Positions 6,013-6,861 of a DNA stretch of 6,861 bases are shown here, in pieces (within the stretch, counting starts at the first letter, position 1; the number at the start of each line of letters is the position of its first letter). The notes below the pieces were generated by a model. That model did not search any database. It was not told the origin of the DNA and saw only the letters and a list, made by a program, of their open reading frames with translations. The stretch is from the NCBI GenBank assembly GCA_903879825.1, contig CAIRND010000382.1, forward strand, positions 1 through 6,861, given 5' to 3'. Position numbers and translations under genes: made by a program. Source of the stretch: an uncultured Geobacteraceae bacterium (GTDB lineage: Bacteria > Desulfobacterota > Desulfuromonadia > Geobacterales > Pseudopelobacteraceae).

Positions 6013-6861
6013 ATGCAAAACAAACAAACTTTTTTCAATTTTGATGATGTTTCAGACCCGTCAGCTCAGGATGCAACTGAAGAAGAAGTTGCTAATGCTC
6101 GCGATGAGTTTGATCGGTTAGAAGCAGCCGCGCTCAGGAACCGATCTCAGACGGTTGCGACTCTTTCCACAATTGCCTCCATTGTTGCGCAGACTGCAAC
6201 GCCACCTTTCTCACACATTGACCCACACACAACCGGACTTAGGGCAATTGGTCACGCGATTGATTCGCTTCGGCTTCTTGATATTGAAATAAGTGATATG
6301 ACGGTTAGGGATCTTGAGGCGTGTGTCGCTTTGGATCTCAAACGCCAATTTGCCGCGCTTACTGCGGATAGAACTATCACGGAACTCCCGGAAACAGAGG
6401 ATATCGAGGCCTGGGGCAAGGGTGTTGTTGACAAACTTCTTTGCAGAAAAGAGCATGGTAGCCAGACCGAAATGATGTTCGATACGGAGTCCGGCAAGTT
6501 CTATGAGTTTCAGCATGCACTTCTGGAGGAATATGCCCGTGGCGGCGCTATCTACGTTAGACCGACAGCCGCATGTCTCACGCTTTACCTTGGAACATTA
6601 ACTCAGGGAATCGGAGACATTCAAACCGCTTTGGCGGCCGTGATTCAGCGGCAGATCGCTCGCGGCGAATACCATGCCGCGCTGCAGACCGCTCATGAGC
6701 ACCAGAGGATTACACGTCAGCATGGCGAAAAGATCCGTACACTCAAGCGGAGAATACTCTCGAACGCCGGAAGATACAGCTGGAATAGCACTGTTCTACC
6801 GGAAATTCAGGTTGCCCAAAGGGACGTGGAGGATGCCATTTCGGCGGATACAACGTTGGAA
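6013..6861 (+). CDS. Unrecognised mostly helical protein, 5' part (continues beyond window)
   Basis: The frame is open from ATG 6013 to the last base, giving 283 residues without a stop. The start is well fixed: TGA at 6010-6012 is in frame directly before it, and TAGG at 6004-6007 serves as a weak ribosome-binding site. I do not recognise the family with confidence. The sequence is soluble-looking, with no signal peptide or membrane helix. Residues 20-60 and 75-116 read as amphipathic helices. Residues 155-194 (FDTESGKFYEF ... IYVRPTAACLTLYLG) look like a winged-helix-type segment. Residues 195-283 are charged helix, including an R/K-rich stretch around 239-247. This pattern recalls kleisin-like subunits (MukF/JetA type) of condensin-like defence complexes, but that is a guess from overall shape and not from a diagnostic motif. 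It follows rhuM by 25 nt and is probably co-transcribed with it. Confidence 0.8.
   Translation, partial: MQNKQTFFNFDDVSDPSAQDATEEEVANARDEFDRLEAAALRNRSQTVATLSTIASIVAQTATPPFSHIDPHTTGLRAIGHAIDSLRLLDIEISDMTVRDLEACVALDLKRQFAALTADRTITELPETEDIEAWGKGVVDKLLCRKEHGSQTEMMFDTESGKFYEFQHALLEEYARGGAIYVRPTAACLTLYLGTLTQGIGDIQTALAAVIQRQIARGEYHAALQTAHEHQRITRQHGEKIRTLKRRILSNAGRYSWNSTVLPEIQVAQRDVEDAISADTTLE

Noticed and set aside
6211..6516. Two overlapping - strand frames near the right end
   Set aside because: They lie opposite a continuous 283-codon + strand frame with a plausible start, and the translations resemble no known protein.
1..6861. tRNA, rRNA, CRISPR array, complete insertion sequence or integrase gene
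   Set aside because: I looked for these on both strands and saw no cloverleaf, regularly spaced repeats, transposase motif or clear attachment-site duplication.

Overview
This is a bacterial accessory region, most likely from a proteobacterium. That host guess is an inference from the family resemblance of the KilA-N, RhuM and NERD-type proteins; no marker gene is present to place the organism. Coding density is high, every real gene lies on the + strand, and base composition is mid-range. Intact genes alternate with gene fragments, as is typical of a defence island or integration hotspot.

Layout: (1) Positions 2-415 hold the C-terminal part of a KilA-N domain protein, whose DNA-binding N-terminus lies outside the window. 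(2) Positions 416-541 are non-coding, with a G-run cluster and a small hairpin. (3) Positions 506-898 hold a 5'-truncated ImmA/IrrE-type zinc peptidase gene that keeps its HEAGH motif, followed by a weak terminator-like hairpin. (4) Positions 958-4740 encode the main gene, a 1260-residue protein with an N-terminal calcineurin-like metallophosphoesterase, a central NACHT NTPase and a C-terminal leucine-rich-repeat array. (5) Positions 4798-4989 hold a remnant of a NERD-domain protein that loses family resemblance after about 42 codons. (6) Positions 4986-5987 encode an intact RhuM-family protein. (7) From 6013 to the end of the window runs the 5' part of an unrecognised, mostly helical protein, 25 nt behind rhuM.

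The 1260-residue protein has the effector-NTPase-sensor order of animal NLR immune receptors. All expected metal-binding motifs of the phosphoesterase and both Walker motifs are visible. By analogy with the bacterial NACHT/STAND (Avs-like) anti-phage proteins, the inferred model is that the repeats sense a phage component, NACHT drives oligomerisation, and the phosphoesterase cleaves a nucleic acid or nucleotide. Nothing here shows this directly. The gene stands alone between two decayed fragments, so it probably works as a single-gene system. The rhuM gene and the gene after it look like a separate transcriptional unit.
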